A stretch of DNA of 64,000 nt, taken from NCBI RefSeq assembly GCF_013170805.1, contig NZ_CP051293.1, positions 6,826,001-6,890,000 of the forward strand. Reading direction: 5' to 3'. Positions 38,574 to 47,813 of this stretch are shown piece by piece. The number at the start of each line of letters is the position of its first letter. Positions within the stretch are counted from its first letter, which is position 1. The notes below the pieces were generated by a model that saw only the letters and a program-made list of their open reading frames with translations, was not told the origin of the DNA and did no database searches. A program made the translations under genes and the position numbers. Source of the stretch: Mesorhizobium sp. NZP2077 (GTDB lineage Bacteria > Pseudomonadota > Alphaproteobacteria > Rhizobiales > Rhizobiaceae).

Positions 38574-39129
38574 TCGACGCGCCCCGGCACTCGATGCACT
38601 CGATCTCGGTCAACGATTCGTTCAGCATGGCGATAGTGGTCTCTGCACCAGCAGCGTGCCCCCAGCGTTGGCAATTGGCGTCACGTGCCGACCCGAAGAC
38701 CAGCTGCCCACCTGGCGCAAGCAGGCCTACCAGGTTGCGGACTGCCGCGCCGATCTGAACGAGGCCTCCGACGTAGTAAAGAACTTCCGCCACGACGATC
38801 AGGTCGAACAGTTCATCACTCGAAAATTGTTGAACATCGGAGATTATCCAGCTGATGTGCGGCGGCTCCTTCACGCGTAAACGTGCTCGCGTAATCGCTG
38901 GCTCGACGACATCGATCACAGTGAGCCGCTGGCAAATGGGGGCTAGCCGTTCCGTAAAAGCGCCAGCAGCGCACCCGACTTCGAGCGCATTTGCGACTCG
39001 ACCTTGCGCAAGTGACAAAAGGAGAATTTGCGTGTGGCGCTCCCGCTCGAACGGGTTGCCATCGAGCCGCCATGGATCGTCTGCGGCCATTTCTCGATTC
39101 AGCAGTTCATGATCGATTTTATGGGTCAA
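38521..39129 (-). CDS. nodS: NodS, SAM-dependent N-methyltransferase
   Basis: 202 residues starting MTHKIDHELLNREMAADDPW, typical for NodS, with SAM motif I ALEVGCAAGAF (about 47-57) and AEVLYYV. NodS N-methylates the deacetylated, NodB-treated end of the chitin oligomer. Driven by the nod box at 39297-39343, about 170 bases upstream. It stands alone: its 3' end abuts the Fic remnant and not nodU, nodA or nodC, which are the usual neighbours. Confidence 0.94.
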   Translation of the reverse strand: MTHKIDHELLNREMAADDPWRLDGNPFERERHTQILLLSLAQGRVANALEVGCAAGAFTERLAPICQRLTVIDVVEPAITRARLRVKEPPHISWIISDVQQFSSDELFDLIVVAEVLYYVGGLVQIGAAVRNLVGLLAPGGQLVFGSARDANCQRWGHAAGAETTIAMLNESLTEIECIECRGASINEDCLLARFQKPISAS

Positions 39130-39296
39130 ATTCCCACCTCGCTAAGGCAGCAATCACCGGCGCTGCAAATGCCGTCAGATGTCGCTAGCGTCGGGACCCG
39201 GGCACACCAATTCTGAGAAGCGGGGCCGCTTCCTGCACCGGGCAGACCTGCGGGCCGAGGCACTTGATTTCGGTCACGCTCCTAATAGGGTCCGCA

Positions 39297-39343
39297 GGAT
39301 TGGCAAATTGATTGTTTGGATGTAACCATCCACGCCGTAAACA
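39297..39343 (-). promoter_or_regulatory. nod box (leftward, nodS)
   Basis: On the minus strand: GTTTACGGCGTGGATG, TTACATCC, AAACAATCAATTTGCC and AATCC. The first block is less conserved than in the other boxes (no ATCCA), the second half is good. Confidence 0.88.
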
Positions 39344-39475
39344 CATTGAGGGCGGAATTGGGCGTGGCTGGGTCCACGTCTGGGTGGCGCCGGCCGCACA
39401 CTGCTCACATCGAACCAAATTCGCCAGTCTGTTACGACGCCAGCACGCTGACGATGATCCTATGATGACTGCGGT

Positions 39476-40657
39476 TCACCGTCTCAGCATGGCCGCAATG
39501 CCATGACGGACAAAGGGAAGATGTTGGCCGAGGCGCAGCCCCAGATGCCTCGCAAGCCGTGCCGCCGGATGCTCGCTTGAGTAGAGCCCGACGAGAATAT
39601 TCGTAGCATGGTAGAGCGGCGCCGCCGACAGGCGCAGTCGGCTTTCATATCTGTGGAGCATGTCGGGATCGGCAATGTCGCGACGGTCGCGCCATGCTGT
39701 CTGGATACCACGGGCGAGCTGCTTCTGGCCGCCGAGGCCGATGTTGAAGCCATGCGCGGTCACCGGGTGCATGCCGATGGCGGCGTCGCCGATCAATGCG
39801 GCACTCGGCGCCCGGAACCTGTGCGCCCAGGTCGTGGCCAACGGATAGATATAGCGTTGGCTTGCCAGGCTCATGGTGCCGAGGCGCCCTCGACAGCGCT
39901 TTGTCAACTCCCTCAGGAACAACTCGTCGTCGAGGGCAAGCAGTCCGTCGGCCTGGTTTGAGGGCAAAGTCAAAAGCAGCGACGACACGCCTGGCGCGAG
40001 GGGCAACATCGCCACCGTCTGATGGTGATCGAACCATTCGATCGCGATCTGGTGGTGGGGGCGCTCGTGCCTCACCCGGCAAATCAGCATGGAGTTGCCA
40101 AGCCGATTGATATCGGCGCCGATGCCGAGCAGATTGCGGGTGGCGGAAAAACGCGAATCGGCTGCAACGAGAAGCCGAGCGCTCAGCTGCCTGCCATTGG
40201 AGAGCGTTATCACTGCTCCTTGACGGCTGTTTGTTGCACGCACGACCGAGTGGCCGCACAGCAGCCGGGCGTGGCCTTGCAAGCGGATGATCTTGAACAG
40301 GGCATCGCGGATCTGGCAATTCGGGACCAGAACGCCCAGTGGTTCCGCGGATCCGCCGGGGGAATCGAAACGCAACGCAAAAGGGCTCGATCCGTTGAGG
40401 ACGCGTGCGCCTTGAAGCGGTGACTTGTCCGAACCGGAGATAACATCCCAGGCGCCGAGCTCGCGAAGGATTCCAATCGAGGCGTGGGTGAGCGCGATCT
40501 CGCGGCCGTCGAAAGCCGGACTTGCCAGTCTTTCCAGGGCCTGCCCTTCCACAACCGCCAGTTTGAGCTGGCTATGGGCAAGCGATGCGGCGAAGGAAAG
40601 TCCGACCGGCCCGGCGCCCACGACAATAATGTCGAAGCTGTCGTCACAGCCGGCCAT
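39476..40657 (-). CDS. ubiM: FAD-dependent ubiquinone hydroxylase, UbiM-like
   Basis: 393 residues of the UbiH/COQ6 monooxygenase family: FAD-binding DIIVVGAGPVGLSFAASLAHS at the N-terminus, the middle DG-type segment LLVAADSRFSATRN, and GDAAIGMHPVTAHGFNIGLGG near residue 300. UbiM hydroxylates one or more ring positions in ubiquinone synthesis. A copy inside symbiosis DNA may support respiration at low oxygen, which is only a guess. It is transcribed toward the nodS nod box but is upstream of it, so it is not under that box. Confidence 0.85.
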   Translation of the reverse strand: MAGCDDSFDIIVVGAGPVGLSFAASLAHSQLKLAVVEGQALERLASPAFDGREIALTHASIGILRELGAWDVISGSDKSPLQGARVLNGSSPFALRFDSPGGSAEPLGVLVPNCQIRDALFKIIRLQGHARLLCGHSVVRATNSRQGAVITLSNGRQLSARLLVAADSRFSATRNLLGIGADINRLGNSMLICRVRHERPHHQIAIEWFDHHQTVAMLPLAPGVSSLLLTLPSNQADGLLALDDELFLRELTKRCRGRLGTMSLASQRYIYPLATTWAHRFRAPSAALIGDAAIGMHPVTAHGFNIGLGGQKQLARGIQTAWRDRRDIADPDMLHRYESRLRLSAAPLYHATNILVGLYSSEHPAARLARHLGLRLGQHLPFVRHGIAAMLRR

Positions 40658-41060
40658 CAGCGTGCCGCCAGCGCGTCGGTTCTGTTCGTGAGATGTTGGG
40701 GGAGTCGAGCCGCATGTCGTGCATCGATTGCGCTGTGATCTACTGCCCGCATCGCCTCAAGCGCGTTTCTCACGTCGGTTCCTGGCTGGTGAAGCGTCAT
40801 TTGCCTGCTGTATGATTTTCAAGACGTTGGGAGCGACGACCAGGCTGTCGGTCAGCCCATGCGTTTTTCCCGTGAAGGACTGGGCGATCAAACCACGCCG
40901 ACAAGGGCGTGGCCTTGATCTGGGTCAGTCGGGGCCCAACCAGCGTCGGATGACCTCGATCCCGTCATGCGCCAGCTGATCCCATGACGACGCCATGGCA
41001 CCAGCCAAGGGAGAACCAGGCGGATGATCTGGGCAAGGCTGTTTCAGAACTTTTGCGAGA
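40658..41060. other. Stretch without supported gene
   Basis: About 400 bases between the UbiM-like and dioxygenase genes. A minus-strand frame reading SSWDQLAHDGIEVIRRWLG just after the dioxygenase stop might be a remnant, but no family is recognised. Confidence 0.35.
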
Positions 41061-42035
41061 TCAGCGAATGACCGGCTCGCCATGGAAGCGCCGGCGCGAG
41101 GGCGGCGAGACGCCGAAGCCGACTTCCATCATCAGCCGTGGCGTGCGCGAAGGCACGGTGCCCATATGGAAGCCGAACGGATCCTCGACGAAGCCGAGGC
41201 CGGCTTCGCCGGTCAGCGTGACGGGGCTGTCATCGCCATAGACCTTGAGAACCTCTTGCGCCGGATGGCCGACAAGTAGCGTCAGCTGATGCTTGATGGC
41301 GCGCCGCTTGTGGCTGCCCCGCACATAGACATGCGGACCGGTGCCCTCGTCGACCGGCGTCAGATAGAAGAAGAATTTCAGCATGCGCCAGTCATCGAGA
41401 TCGAAATGATACTTGCCGAGCGAGGCACGGTTCTTGTCGGCGTCGGAAGCCTCGCTGGTCGGGAAGCTCCACCACACGCGTGTGGTGATCAATTTCGCCT
41501 GAGCGCCCAGATAATGCGCGGCGATGTCGAGCAGCAGCGGGTCGTTCTGGATGGCGACCGCTGCCTTGCAGCCGAGGATGTGTTCGAAAAAGTGACCGCT
41601 GAGCAAGGAGCGGCCGAAACGCTTCTCGGCCTCGGCATGGTCCTCAGCCATGAATTCGAGACGGCGATCGAAATTGCCGAAACAAGGCGTGTACCGGGCG
41701 AAGGCGGCGATCTCCTCATGGATGGAAGTCGGCAGGACGAGCCCGCAAAACAGCCCGTCCGACCGCAGCGCCTCGACAACGTCCTGGCGATCGACGCCGG
41801 CAAACATGGTGTCGTGGGCTTTTTGCGACACGCGAACCGGCTTTGCCCCACGCCAGTGCATCCGGCGCGCCGGCATGGTGCGGGCGAGCACAAACATCGG
41901 CAGCCATGCCGGGTTCTCGCGAATGTCCGACAGATAGGTCGGAATGCGCACGGCGATGCGGCGCAGCACGCCGCCGTTTCGCGCGATGGCCTCGAGACTG
42001 GCGGCGCCAGATTTGTCAGGGCTCGAAAGGGTCAT
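41061..42035 (-). CDS. Phytanoyl-CoA dioxygenase-like Fe(II)/2-oxoglutarate oxygenase
   Basis: 324 residues. Double-stranded beta-helix metal site: HFD in KYHFDLDDWRMLKFFFYLTPVDEGTGPHVYVRGSH, with the distal His probably in DPFGFHMGT and the oxoglutarate Arg about 10 residues later (PSRTPR). PhyH-family enzymes hydroxylate fatty-acyl or other small substrates. Neighbour to the UbiM-like gene on the same strand, 400 bases apart. The substrate is unknown; modification of a lipid or hopanoid is possible but unsupported. Confidence 0.75.
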   Translation of the reverse strand: MTLSSPDKSGAASLEAIARNGGVLRRIAVRIPTYLSDIRENPAWLPMFVLARTMPARRMHWRGAKPVRVSQKAHDTMFAGVDRQDVVEALRSDGLFCGLVLPTSIHEEIAAFARYTPCFGNFDRRLEFMAEDHAEAEKRFGRSLLSGHFFEHILGCKAAVAIQNDPLLLDIAAHYLGAQAKLITTRVWWSFPTSEASDADKNRASLGKYHFDLDDWRMLKFFFYLTPVDEGTGPHVYVRGSHKRRAIKHQLTLLVGHPAQEVLKVYGDDSPVTLTGEAGLGFVEDPFGFHMGTVPSRTPRLMMEVGFGVSPPSRRRFHGEPVIR

Positions 42036-42278
42036 GAAGGTCCTCAGCTATGAATGCAATATGATATCGACGAAGCATCGATTCTCACTGCCTCGCCGCT
42101 GGTCCAAGCCCGATTCCCGCAACGGAAGGACGTGTAGGCGCGCGTCGGTTTTTGTGCAACGCACAATAGCCTTGCGCGTGACAAATGCTGTTCGGATCGC
42201 CGTGCGCATCAGCCAATATTCCAGCGGCAGGCAAACGGGGCGGCGGCACTTGAAAAGAGCCGCCGCCCGGCTTGGCAC

Positions 42279-44009
42279 CTATTGGCGGACGAACAGCGGC
42301 TGGACGCTCGCCCATTGATCGGCGGTTCGGAAGCCGCCGCGTTTCGTGTAGCTTTCGACCGGGAATTTCATCCAGTTGGGCAGCCAGTTGTCGATTTTCT
42401 CGCGGCCGTTCTCGCCCGCGAGGCAATCGCGGATGATCTTCTTTTGCGTCTTGACCTTCTCGGCGACATTGCCGTCGGCGACAGACTTGCCTGCGAGGTC
42501 GGCCAGCATCGAATTGGCGATCTCCCTGTCGCGCAGCAGGTCGAAGAAGGCGTCGTCCGCTTGCCACCACGCACCCATGTCGATGCCCAGATGGTTGCCG
42601 AGCGCCTCGACGACAGCGCTGCCGGCTTCGAGCGTCTCGGCCATGGCAAGGCTGAGAACGCGCATGACGTCATCGTCGCAAAGTGCCAGCAAACGGGCGA
42701 AGACGGCGACAAGCGCAAAGCCGTCGCCATTGCCGCCGGCTATCGCACCCTCCTCGTCGGCCTGCCCAAGCAGCGCCAGCACCGCGCGCCGTTTTTCGGC
42801 GAATGCGGCTTCGGCCCTGGACGCGGCAATGCTTGCCGCCACCGCTTCATTGGCGGTGCGCTGCGGCTCGCGGCGAACCTGCCACAGGCCCGACCCTGTG
42901 ATGGCATGCGCCACCATCAGGCGCAGCGCCACACCTGGATGGTTGAGCATGGCGGTTCGCGCGGCGCCGTGGCGGTGCAGATCGACATAGTTCTGCATCG
43001 GCCCGGTGAGTTCCGGCCGCGACGGCTTGGCGGGGGGTTCTTCGGGCTCGCCGCCCTCGCCTAGCGCGCGGGCGCGGCGGGCCTCCTTGCACGACAGCCA
43101 GCCCTCGTGGCACTCGACCGCGCCGCGATGCGAGACTGATATGAAGACCTTGCCGCCCTTCTTCCTCGGCGTCTTTTCGTGGTCCCATGAGTGGAAATGC
43201 TGCCCCGGTTCCAGCACGGCCACCTCGGGCCAGCCGGCTTCCAGATAGGCATCCCGTTTGGCGGCGATGGCCTCATTCTGCTTTTGCCAGAACAGGTCGG
43301 CATCGGCGAAATAGCTGTCCTCGCCGAACAGGTCGCAGACGATCAGGCCGGGATAATCCTCGACGGCAAACAGCGCCACCTTGGTGGAAATCGACTGGCC
43401 GCCGAACAGCCATTGTTTCAACTGGTGGCCGCGCGGCGCGTATTGCTCGGGATCGGCATAAAGCGCCAGCCAATCCTTCTGCTGCGCCTTGGAGGCCATG
43501 GTCAGATGGCGCGCCGTCTCGGCGTCGATGTCCTCGCGCCGATAGGCTTCGCGGATTTTGGGCAGAAGATCGCCGAGCGCCAGAATGCGTTTGACCAGAA
43601 GCTCGGTGATGCCGAAGGTTGCGGCGATATCTGGAATGGTGCGGCCTTCCCTGATCAGCCGCGAAAACGTCTCCCACTGCGACACCTCGTCGGGATCGAG
43701 CCGGGCGAAGTTTTCGATCAGCGAGGCCTCGAGTGCGTCGGCGTCGTCACCGTCTTCGATGATGGCGCAGGGCAAGGCATCGTCCTCGCCGCGCTCGTCG
43801 GCTAGCGATTTGGCGGCGAAATAGCGGCGCCGGCCGGCGACGATCTCGAAGCTTTCCGGCGTGCCGTTGGGCCGCACCAGAAGCGGCACCAGGACGCCGC
43901 GCGCGCGAACCGACGGCAGGATGTCCGACACGTCGGGCGCGCGTTTGGAATGGCGCATGTTGAGCGTGGAAATGTTGAGCTTATCAAGCGGAATGTGGGC
44001 AAGTTGCAT
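42279..44009 (-). CDS. ParB/RepB-like nuclease-domain protein of the ICE backbone
   Basis: The start at 44009 (MQLAHIPLDKLNISTLNMR) has GGAGACAG upstream. 576 residues. ParB N-terminal domain at about 10-110 (VLVPLLVRPN, VAGRRRYFAAKSLA, ALEASLIENFARLDP) and HTH at about 125-160 (TIPDIAATFGITELLVKRIL). The long C-terminal part is typical of plasmid/ICE ParB-like proteins that sit upstream of DUF2958 and ArdC genes. Such proteins may nick or partition DNA; not a classical chromosome ParB. First of a backbone block with the following three genes. Confidence 0.9.
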   Translation of the reverse strand: MQLAHIPLDKLNISTLNMRHSKRAPDVSDILPSVRARGVLVPLLVRPNGTPESFEIVAGRRRYFAAKSLADERGEDDALPCAIIEDGDDADALEASLIENFARLDPDEVSQWETFSRLIREGRTIPDIAATFGITELLVKRILALGDLLPKIREAYRREDIDAETARHLTMASKAQQKDWLALYADPEQYAPRGHQLKQWLFGGQSISTKVALFAVEDYPGLIVCDLFGEDSYFADADLFWQKQNEAIAAKRDAYLEAGWPEVAVLEPGQHFHSWDHEKTPRKKGGKVFISVSHRGAVECHEGWLSCKEARRARALGEGGEPEEPPAKPSRPELTGPMQNYVDLHRHGAARTAMLNHPGVALRLMVAHAITGSGLWQVRREPQRTANEAVAASIAASRAEAAFAEKRRAVLALLGQADEEGAIAGGNGDGFALVAVFARLLALCDDDVMRVLSLAMAETLEAGSAVVEALGNHLGIDMGAWWQADDAFFDLLRDREIANSMLADLAGKSVADGNVAEKVKTQKKIIRDCLAGENGREKIDNWLPNWMKFPVESYTKRGGFRTADQWASVQPLFVRQ

Positions 44010-44088
44010 GGTCTGTCTCCTTGGTTGAGGGGTGGGATTTCCCCGCCGCAGAGGCTGCAAGCCGGCGCGGCGGGACGGTTTTCGCGCC

Positions 44089-44508
44089 TTATCGGCGCGT
44101 CTGTTCCGCCGTGTCGGGCGGAAGCCTGGAATGCGCGTTGCCAAGGGCCTCTGCCGCCTGTCGCAGCAGCCGCTCGGCTTCGGTGATGTGGCCGGCGCTG
44201 CACGCGGCTTGGGCGTAAACGGAGAGCGGAAAGCGCGCCTTGAAGCAGAGGTCGCGCTCGATGCCGAGGCCAAGCCGGCCCTTGACGCTTGCAAGCTCGG
44301 CAAGGCTGACGCTGCCGAGTTCGGGGAAGCCGAAGCCGAGGTCGCAAAGGCCGAAAAGGGTGTCGCCGTCGGCGTCGAGTTCGGTGAGAAGCCAGGTTGC
44401 CGGCCCGGTCGGATCGAACAGTTTGACCACCGGAAAATGGTCGGTTTCGGTGTCGGTTGCGCCATTGGCGAGCAGCCGGGCGCAAAGGTCGTCGGTGATC
44501 AGGATCAT
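44089..44508 (-). CDS. DUF2958 family protein
   Basis: 139 residues from MILITDDLCARLLANG, preceded by AGGAG. The core HFPVVKLFDPTGPATWLLTELDADGDTLFGLCDLGFGFPELGSV is the full DUF2958 pattern; the C-terminal 45 residues (HITEAERLLRQAAEAL) are helical. Function unknown; it is carried next to ParB-like and ArdC genes on many plasmids and ICEs, as here. Confidence 0.92.
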   Translation of the reverse strand: MILITDDLCARLLANGATDTETDHFPVVKLFDPTGPATWLLTELDADGDTLFGLCDLGFGFPELGSVSLAELASVKGRLGLGIERDLCFKARFPLSVYAQAACSAGHITEAERLLRQAAEALGNAHSRLPPDTAEQTRR

Positions 44509-44521
44509 GGGAAAACTCCTC

Positions 44522-44683
44522 TCAAACCAGGTCGCGTTGATTTCTGGGGGCGTCACCGAACAGCCCGATAACGAGCGGCTTTTGCGCCGCGCGCGGGCGC
44601 ATCGGCGCGTCGGCCAAAAGGGCGAGTCGGTCGCGCGTGGTGAGCGGCCGGACACCGGGGGTGTCGGGATCGCGCGCGCTCAT
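44522..44683 (-). CDS. Small conserved protein between ArdC and DUF2958 genes
   Basis: 53 residues (MSARDPDTPGVRPLTTRDRL...). The ATG overlaps the ArdC stop by 4 bases and the gene ends 13 bases before DUF2958, so spacing supports translation as part of the operon. No domain is recognised. Confidence 0.6.
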   Translation of the reverse strand: MSARDPDTPGVRPLTTRDRLALLADAPMRPRAAQKPLVIGLFGDAPRNQRDLV

Positions 44684-45642
44684 GCCGCGATCTCGTCTTG
44701 TTGCGCGCCTTGGGCCTCGGCGTTGAAGCCCAGAAGAAAATCGGCGGCCTTGGAGGCAAGGCTGGCGGCGCGGAAGATGGCGCGATTGTCCTCGCGCAGC
44801 ACCCTCAGCCATGTGCCGATATAGTCGGCATGGCGCACGGTCGGCTCGATGCCGAGTGTCGAGCAGACAAAGGCAGCAGTGATTTCGGCAACCAATTCCT
44901 CGCGCGCATAGGTCTTGGAACCGAAGGCGCCGGAGAGGTCGCGCGCCAGCCGCGCCGGGTGGCCGGTCCAGTGGCCAAGCTCGTGGAAGCAGGTGCGGTA
45001 ATAGTCGATCTGCTGAAAGAATGCCGGCTGTGGCGGCACCTGAATGGAGTCGGTGCCCGGCATGTAGAAAGCGCGATCGCCGCCGATGCGAAAATCCGCG
45101 CCGCTTGCTCGAATAAGCGCCTCGGCTTGGGGGACGATCTCGCGTTCGGGCAGCGGTTCGGCGTTGCCGTAAAGGTGCTCGGGCAGGCCGTCGCACTGCG
45201 CGACGTTGAAGACGGTGAAGCGCTTCAAATACGGCACCGTCTGCGGCTCGTCGCCGTCCGTCCTGGCGCGCTCCTGCTCGCCCTTTGGGACAAAGCGGTC
45301 GGCATGCACGATTGTTGTGCCGCGCTCGCCCTTCCTGACATTGCCGCCAAGGACAAGCGCCTGCCGGAAGGTCAGCCAGTTCTGGCCGGGATAACTGCGC
45401 TCGATGACGGCGCCCCACAGGATGAGGATGTTGATGCCGGAATAGCGGCGCCCGGTGGCCGCGTTGCTGGGCAGGCCGAGGTCGGCCTTTGCGCTGCCCC
45501 ATGGCTTGACCCATGGCACGGTGCCGCGCTCCAGTTCGGCAATGATGCGGTCCGTGATTTCCTGATAAAGGCTGGCGCCCGAGCGCCCGCCCCTGCCCGC
45601 GCCAGCCTCTGCGCTGCCGGAACGCTGGTGTTTTGCACGCAT
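44680..45642 (-). CDS. ardC: ArdC family antirestriction protein
   Basis: 320 residues. N-terminal ArdC ssDNA-binding domain (LYQEITDRIIAELERGTVPWVKPWG, ATGRRYSGINILILW) and C-terminal zincin-like domain with the HELGH zinc site (about 210) and YAREELVAEITAAFVCSTLGI. ArdC protects incoming single-stranded conjugative DNA against restriction. Head gene of the ArdC-small protein-DUF2958-ParB-like block. Its upstream leader is one end of the direct repeat described at 45915. Confidence 0.92.
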   Translation of the reverse strand: MRAKHQRSGSAEAGAGRGGRSGASLYQEITDRIIAELERGTVPWVKPWGSAKADLGLPSNAATGRRYSGINILILWGAVIERSYPGQNWLTFRQALVLGGNVRKGERGTTIVHADRFVPKGEQERARTDGDEPQTVPYLKRFTVFNVAQCDGLPEHLYGNAEPLPEREIVPQAEALIRASGADFRIGGDRAFYMPGTDSIQVPPQPAFFQQIDYYRTCFHELGHWTGHPARLARDLSGAFGSKTYAREELVAEITAAFVCSTLGIEPTVRHADYIGTWLRVLREDNRAIFRAASLASKAADFLLGFNAEAQGAQQDEIAA

Positions 45643-45914
45643 CGTCTGGTCCTCCGCTCTTCAATCCGCGCCTTTCCCCGGAAGCGGGGTGGGCGGCGAG
45701 ACGCGACCGGAAAGGCCCGCCGTCGGAGGCGGACCGCATCCGAAGGACCGGAACGAAGAGGAGGACCCGAAGCGAAGCGAAGGGTTGCGGGATGCCGCGG
45801 CGGGCCTAGAAGGGAGTGCCGCCCACCCCGCGCCGCCGGGAACGGCCACCGAACAAACCGCGCCGGCCGACAGGCCGGCGACCGTCAGCAGCCGACAGGC
45901 TGCCCGCGCCAGGG

Positions 45915-47072
45915 GGCGAAGCCGGATGGCCGAGACCGCCTGAGCCTGGCGAAGAAAAAGCGGGCTCGGTTCACGAGCACCCGGCACGCGCCGTCAGGCG
46001 CGCGGGCGCCGTCAAAGCTTAGGCCAAATTGCCGCTTCCCGCGGAGGCGTGGATGCCATGCCTTTCGCTGCGGTTATCAGGTCGCAGAGCTCAACGCTCG
46101 GTGCCCCGGCAGGCGTGCGGGCGAGAAAGGCGCTGAACAGGAATTCTCGTTCCAGGAACGGTCGCTCCTGTCCATAACGCGGTCGGCAGGTCGCCAGGGC
46201 CCCGTCGCTCGAGGTCCTATGCGAAGTGCGGTTACACATCCTGACGCAGCCAATAGAAAACATCCGCCGTTTTGAAGAGAAAGCCGGGATGCCTCCGTGC
46301 CAGCCGCTGAAGCGAATCTGAAACTCTCCGACCTGTTCGGCGCTATCGACCGCATACCGACGCCTGGCACGTTGTTGGGTGAGCGAAAGTTCGAGGGCTT
46401 TTGATCGATCCACTGGCGAAGTGTTGGCAGAGCTACCTGATATGGGCGCTGAGGAGACGCGCACGGCGATCGACAAGGCTTATACGCCGCAGGCTGGATG
46501 GGCGGCGTTGACCCCGGGAGCGCAGGGACATGCTCTGACGCTGGCATCAATTGATCATCGACCACGCCGACGACCTCGCTGCCATCCTCACAGTTGAGAT
46601 GGGCAAGCCGCTTGCCGAAGCCAAGTCGGAAGTCTCGCATGCGGCGGCATATCTGCAATGGTATGCCAAAGAGGCCAACCGCATCTATGGCAAGACGATC
46701 CCCCCGCCCTCGACTGACCGGGGCATGCTGGTGATCAAGCAGCCAATCGGCGTTGTTGGCACGATCACGCTATGGAATTTCCCGGCTTCAATGGTGGCGC
46801 GCAAATCTCACCGGCACTGGCGGCGGGCTGCACCGTGATCTTGAACCTGCCGAACAGACGCCGCTTGTTGCAGGCGCAATGTGCGCGGCCGGCTTTCCCA
46901 AGCGTCGTCAACCTGATCTATGCTTGCAAAGGCGATGCCGTCGGCCGCACACTGATCAGCCGAAGAACTTGATCCACAGGCGCTTGAACCATGCGACGAT
47001 GGCCTTGAGCGCCTTCGGCTGGGCGCCGCGCTTGAGAAGGCGGTCATAGGCACGGGCTGGCTTCGATCTGCT
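45915..47072. repeat. Large direct repeat, copy 1
   Basis: Starts at GGCGAAGCCGGATGGCC and ends at GGCTTCGATCTGCT; the same segment recurs in the same orientation at 51935-52918. The first 95 bases are nearly identical, and the rest is shared with gaps (copy 1 has about 170 extra bases near 46140-46310). Both hold a dead aldehyde dehydrogenase 5' part and, on the minus strand, the same protein end (KAIVAWFKRLWIKF). The two copies enclose the fucosyltransferase/acyltransferase module. Confidence 0.85.
46385..46970 (+). pseudogene. Succinate-semialdehyde dehydrogenase (gabD-like) 5' fragment, copy 1
   Basis: Frames joined across two shifts read STGEVLAELPDMGAEETRTAID, then IIDHADDLAAILTVEMGKPLAEAKSEV...IYGKTIPPP...VIKQPIGVVGTIT..WNFPASM and ALAAGCTVIL, the N-terminal Rossmann part of GabD. 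It breaks off before the catalytic Glu/Cys region at GDAVGRTLISR, exactly where copy 2 breaks off. Confidence 0.85.
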
Positions 47073-47094
47073 CGCGAGACATGTTGCCGGCCCA

Positions 47095-47498
47095 ATGGAT
47101 CGATGATGACTGCCTGCAGGAACTGCGCTGGATTTTCCAAAGTGCGGCGCGATCTCGCCCAATGGCTGGCCAAGTGGGAGACGCGCTGCCCCAAGCTGTG
47201 CCAGTGGGTGGAGGACAACATCGAGGAGACGCTCACCTTCAACCGGCTGCCACGCCAGCATCACAAGCGCCTGAAGAGCACCAACATCCTGGAGCGGCTC
47301 ATTCAGGAGATCAAGCGGCGCACCCATGTGTTGCGCATCTTTCCCAGCGCCGAGCGCTGCCTGCGGCTCGTCCGCGCGCTCGCCGTCGAAACACACGAAA
47401 ACTGGCTGGAGGCCATGCGTCTCAACATGGAGCGCCTGGCCGAGCACAAGAAGGAGATGCTGCGCAAGCTGGAGCAGCCCAAGGCCGCGGTTACTTGA
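47095..47498 (+). pseudogene. IS256-family transposase, 3' fragment
   Basis: Reads DDDCLQELRWIF, then after a frameshift RRDLAQWLAKWETRCPKLCQWVEDNIEETLTFNRLPRQHHKRLKSTNILERLIQEIKRRT, with the C-terminal catalytic-domain end of IS256-type DDE transposases including the conserved NxxERxxxEIKRR block. The N-terminal two thirds are absent, so the element is dead. It adjoins the end of repeat copy 1. Confidence 0.88.
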
Positions 47499-47596
47499 AG
47501 ACGACGCGCCTGACCCGCCAACACCGGCGACCGTGATCGCAAATTTGCAGAAGACTCTGGACAGAACTCCCAAACTGCATCAAAAAATAGTCAGAG

Positions 47597-47728
47597 CTAA
47601 ATTATGGAAGCCGATTGAGATGGAGGAGGAGGGCTTAGAAGCCTTTGTACAGCTCTCCCAAACTTTTCGATATCGATGGGTTTACCTGCGGACCGTTTGG
47701 CCATCGATTCCGATCGTTTTAGCTTCAT
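47597..47728 (-). CDS. Possible small protein
   Basis: 43 residues (MKLKRSESMAKRSAGKPIDIEKFGRAVQRLLS...). Composition is ordinary for a small basic rhizobial protein, with a proline-rich end, but there is no strong ribosome site and no known family. Divergent from the fucosyltransferase gene. Confidence 0.3.
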   Translation of the reverse strand: MKLKRSESMAKRSAGKPIDIEKFGRAVQRLLSPPPPSQSASII

Positions 47729-47813
47729 CTCACGACGGGAATAGGCGCAGAGAGGTCTGGCCCTCGTGCAGAAATTACTGCCGGTACCACCGAAGTGAAG
47801 GAGTCGAACTGCT

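Noticed and set aside
44698..46275. 525-codon plus-strand frame opposite ArdC
   Set aside because: Antisense to a clear ArdC gene, biased composition and no recognised domain.
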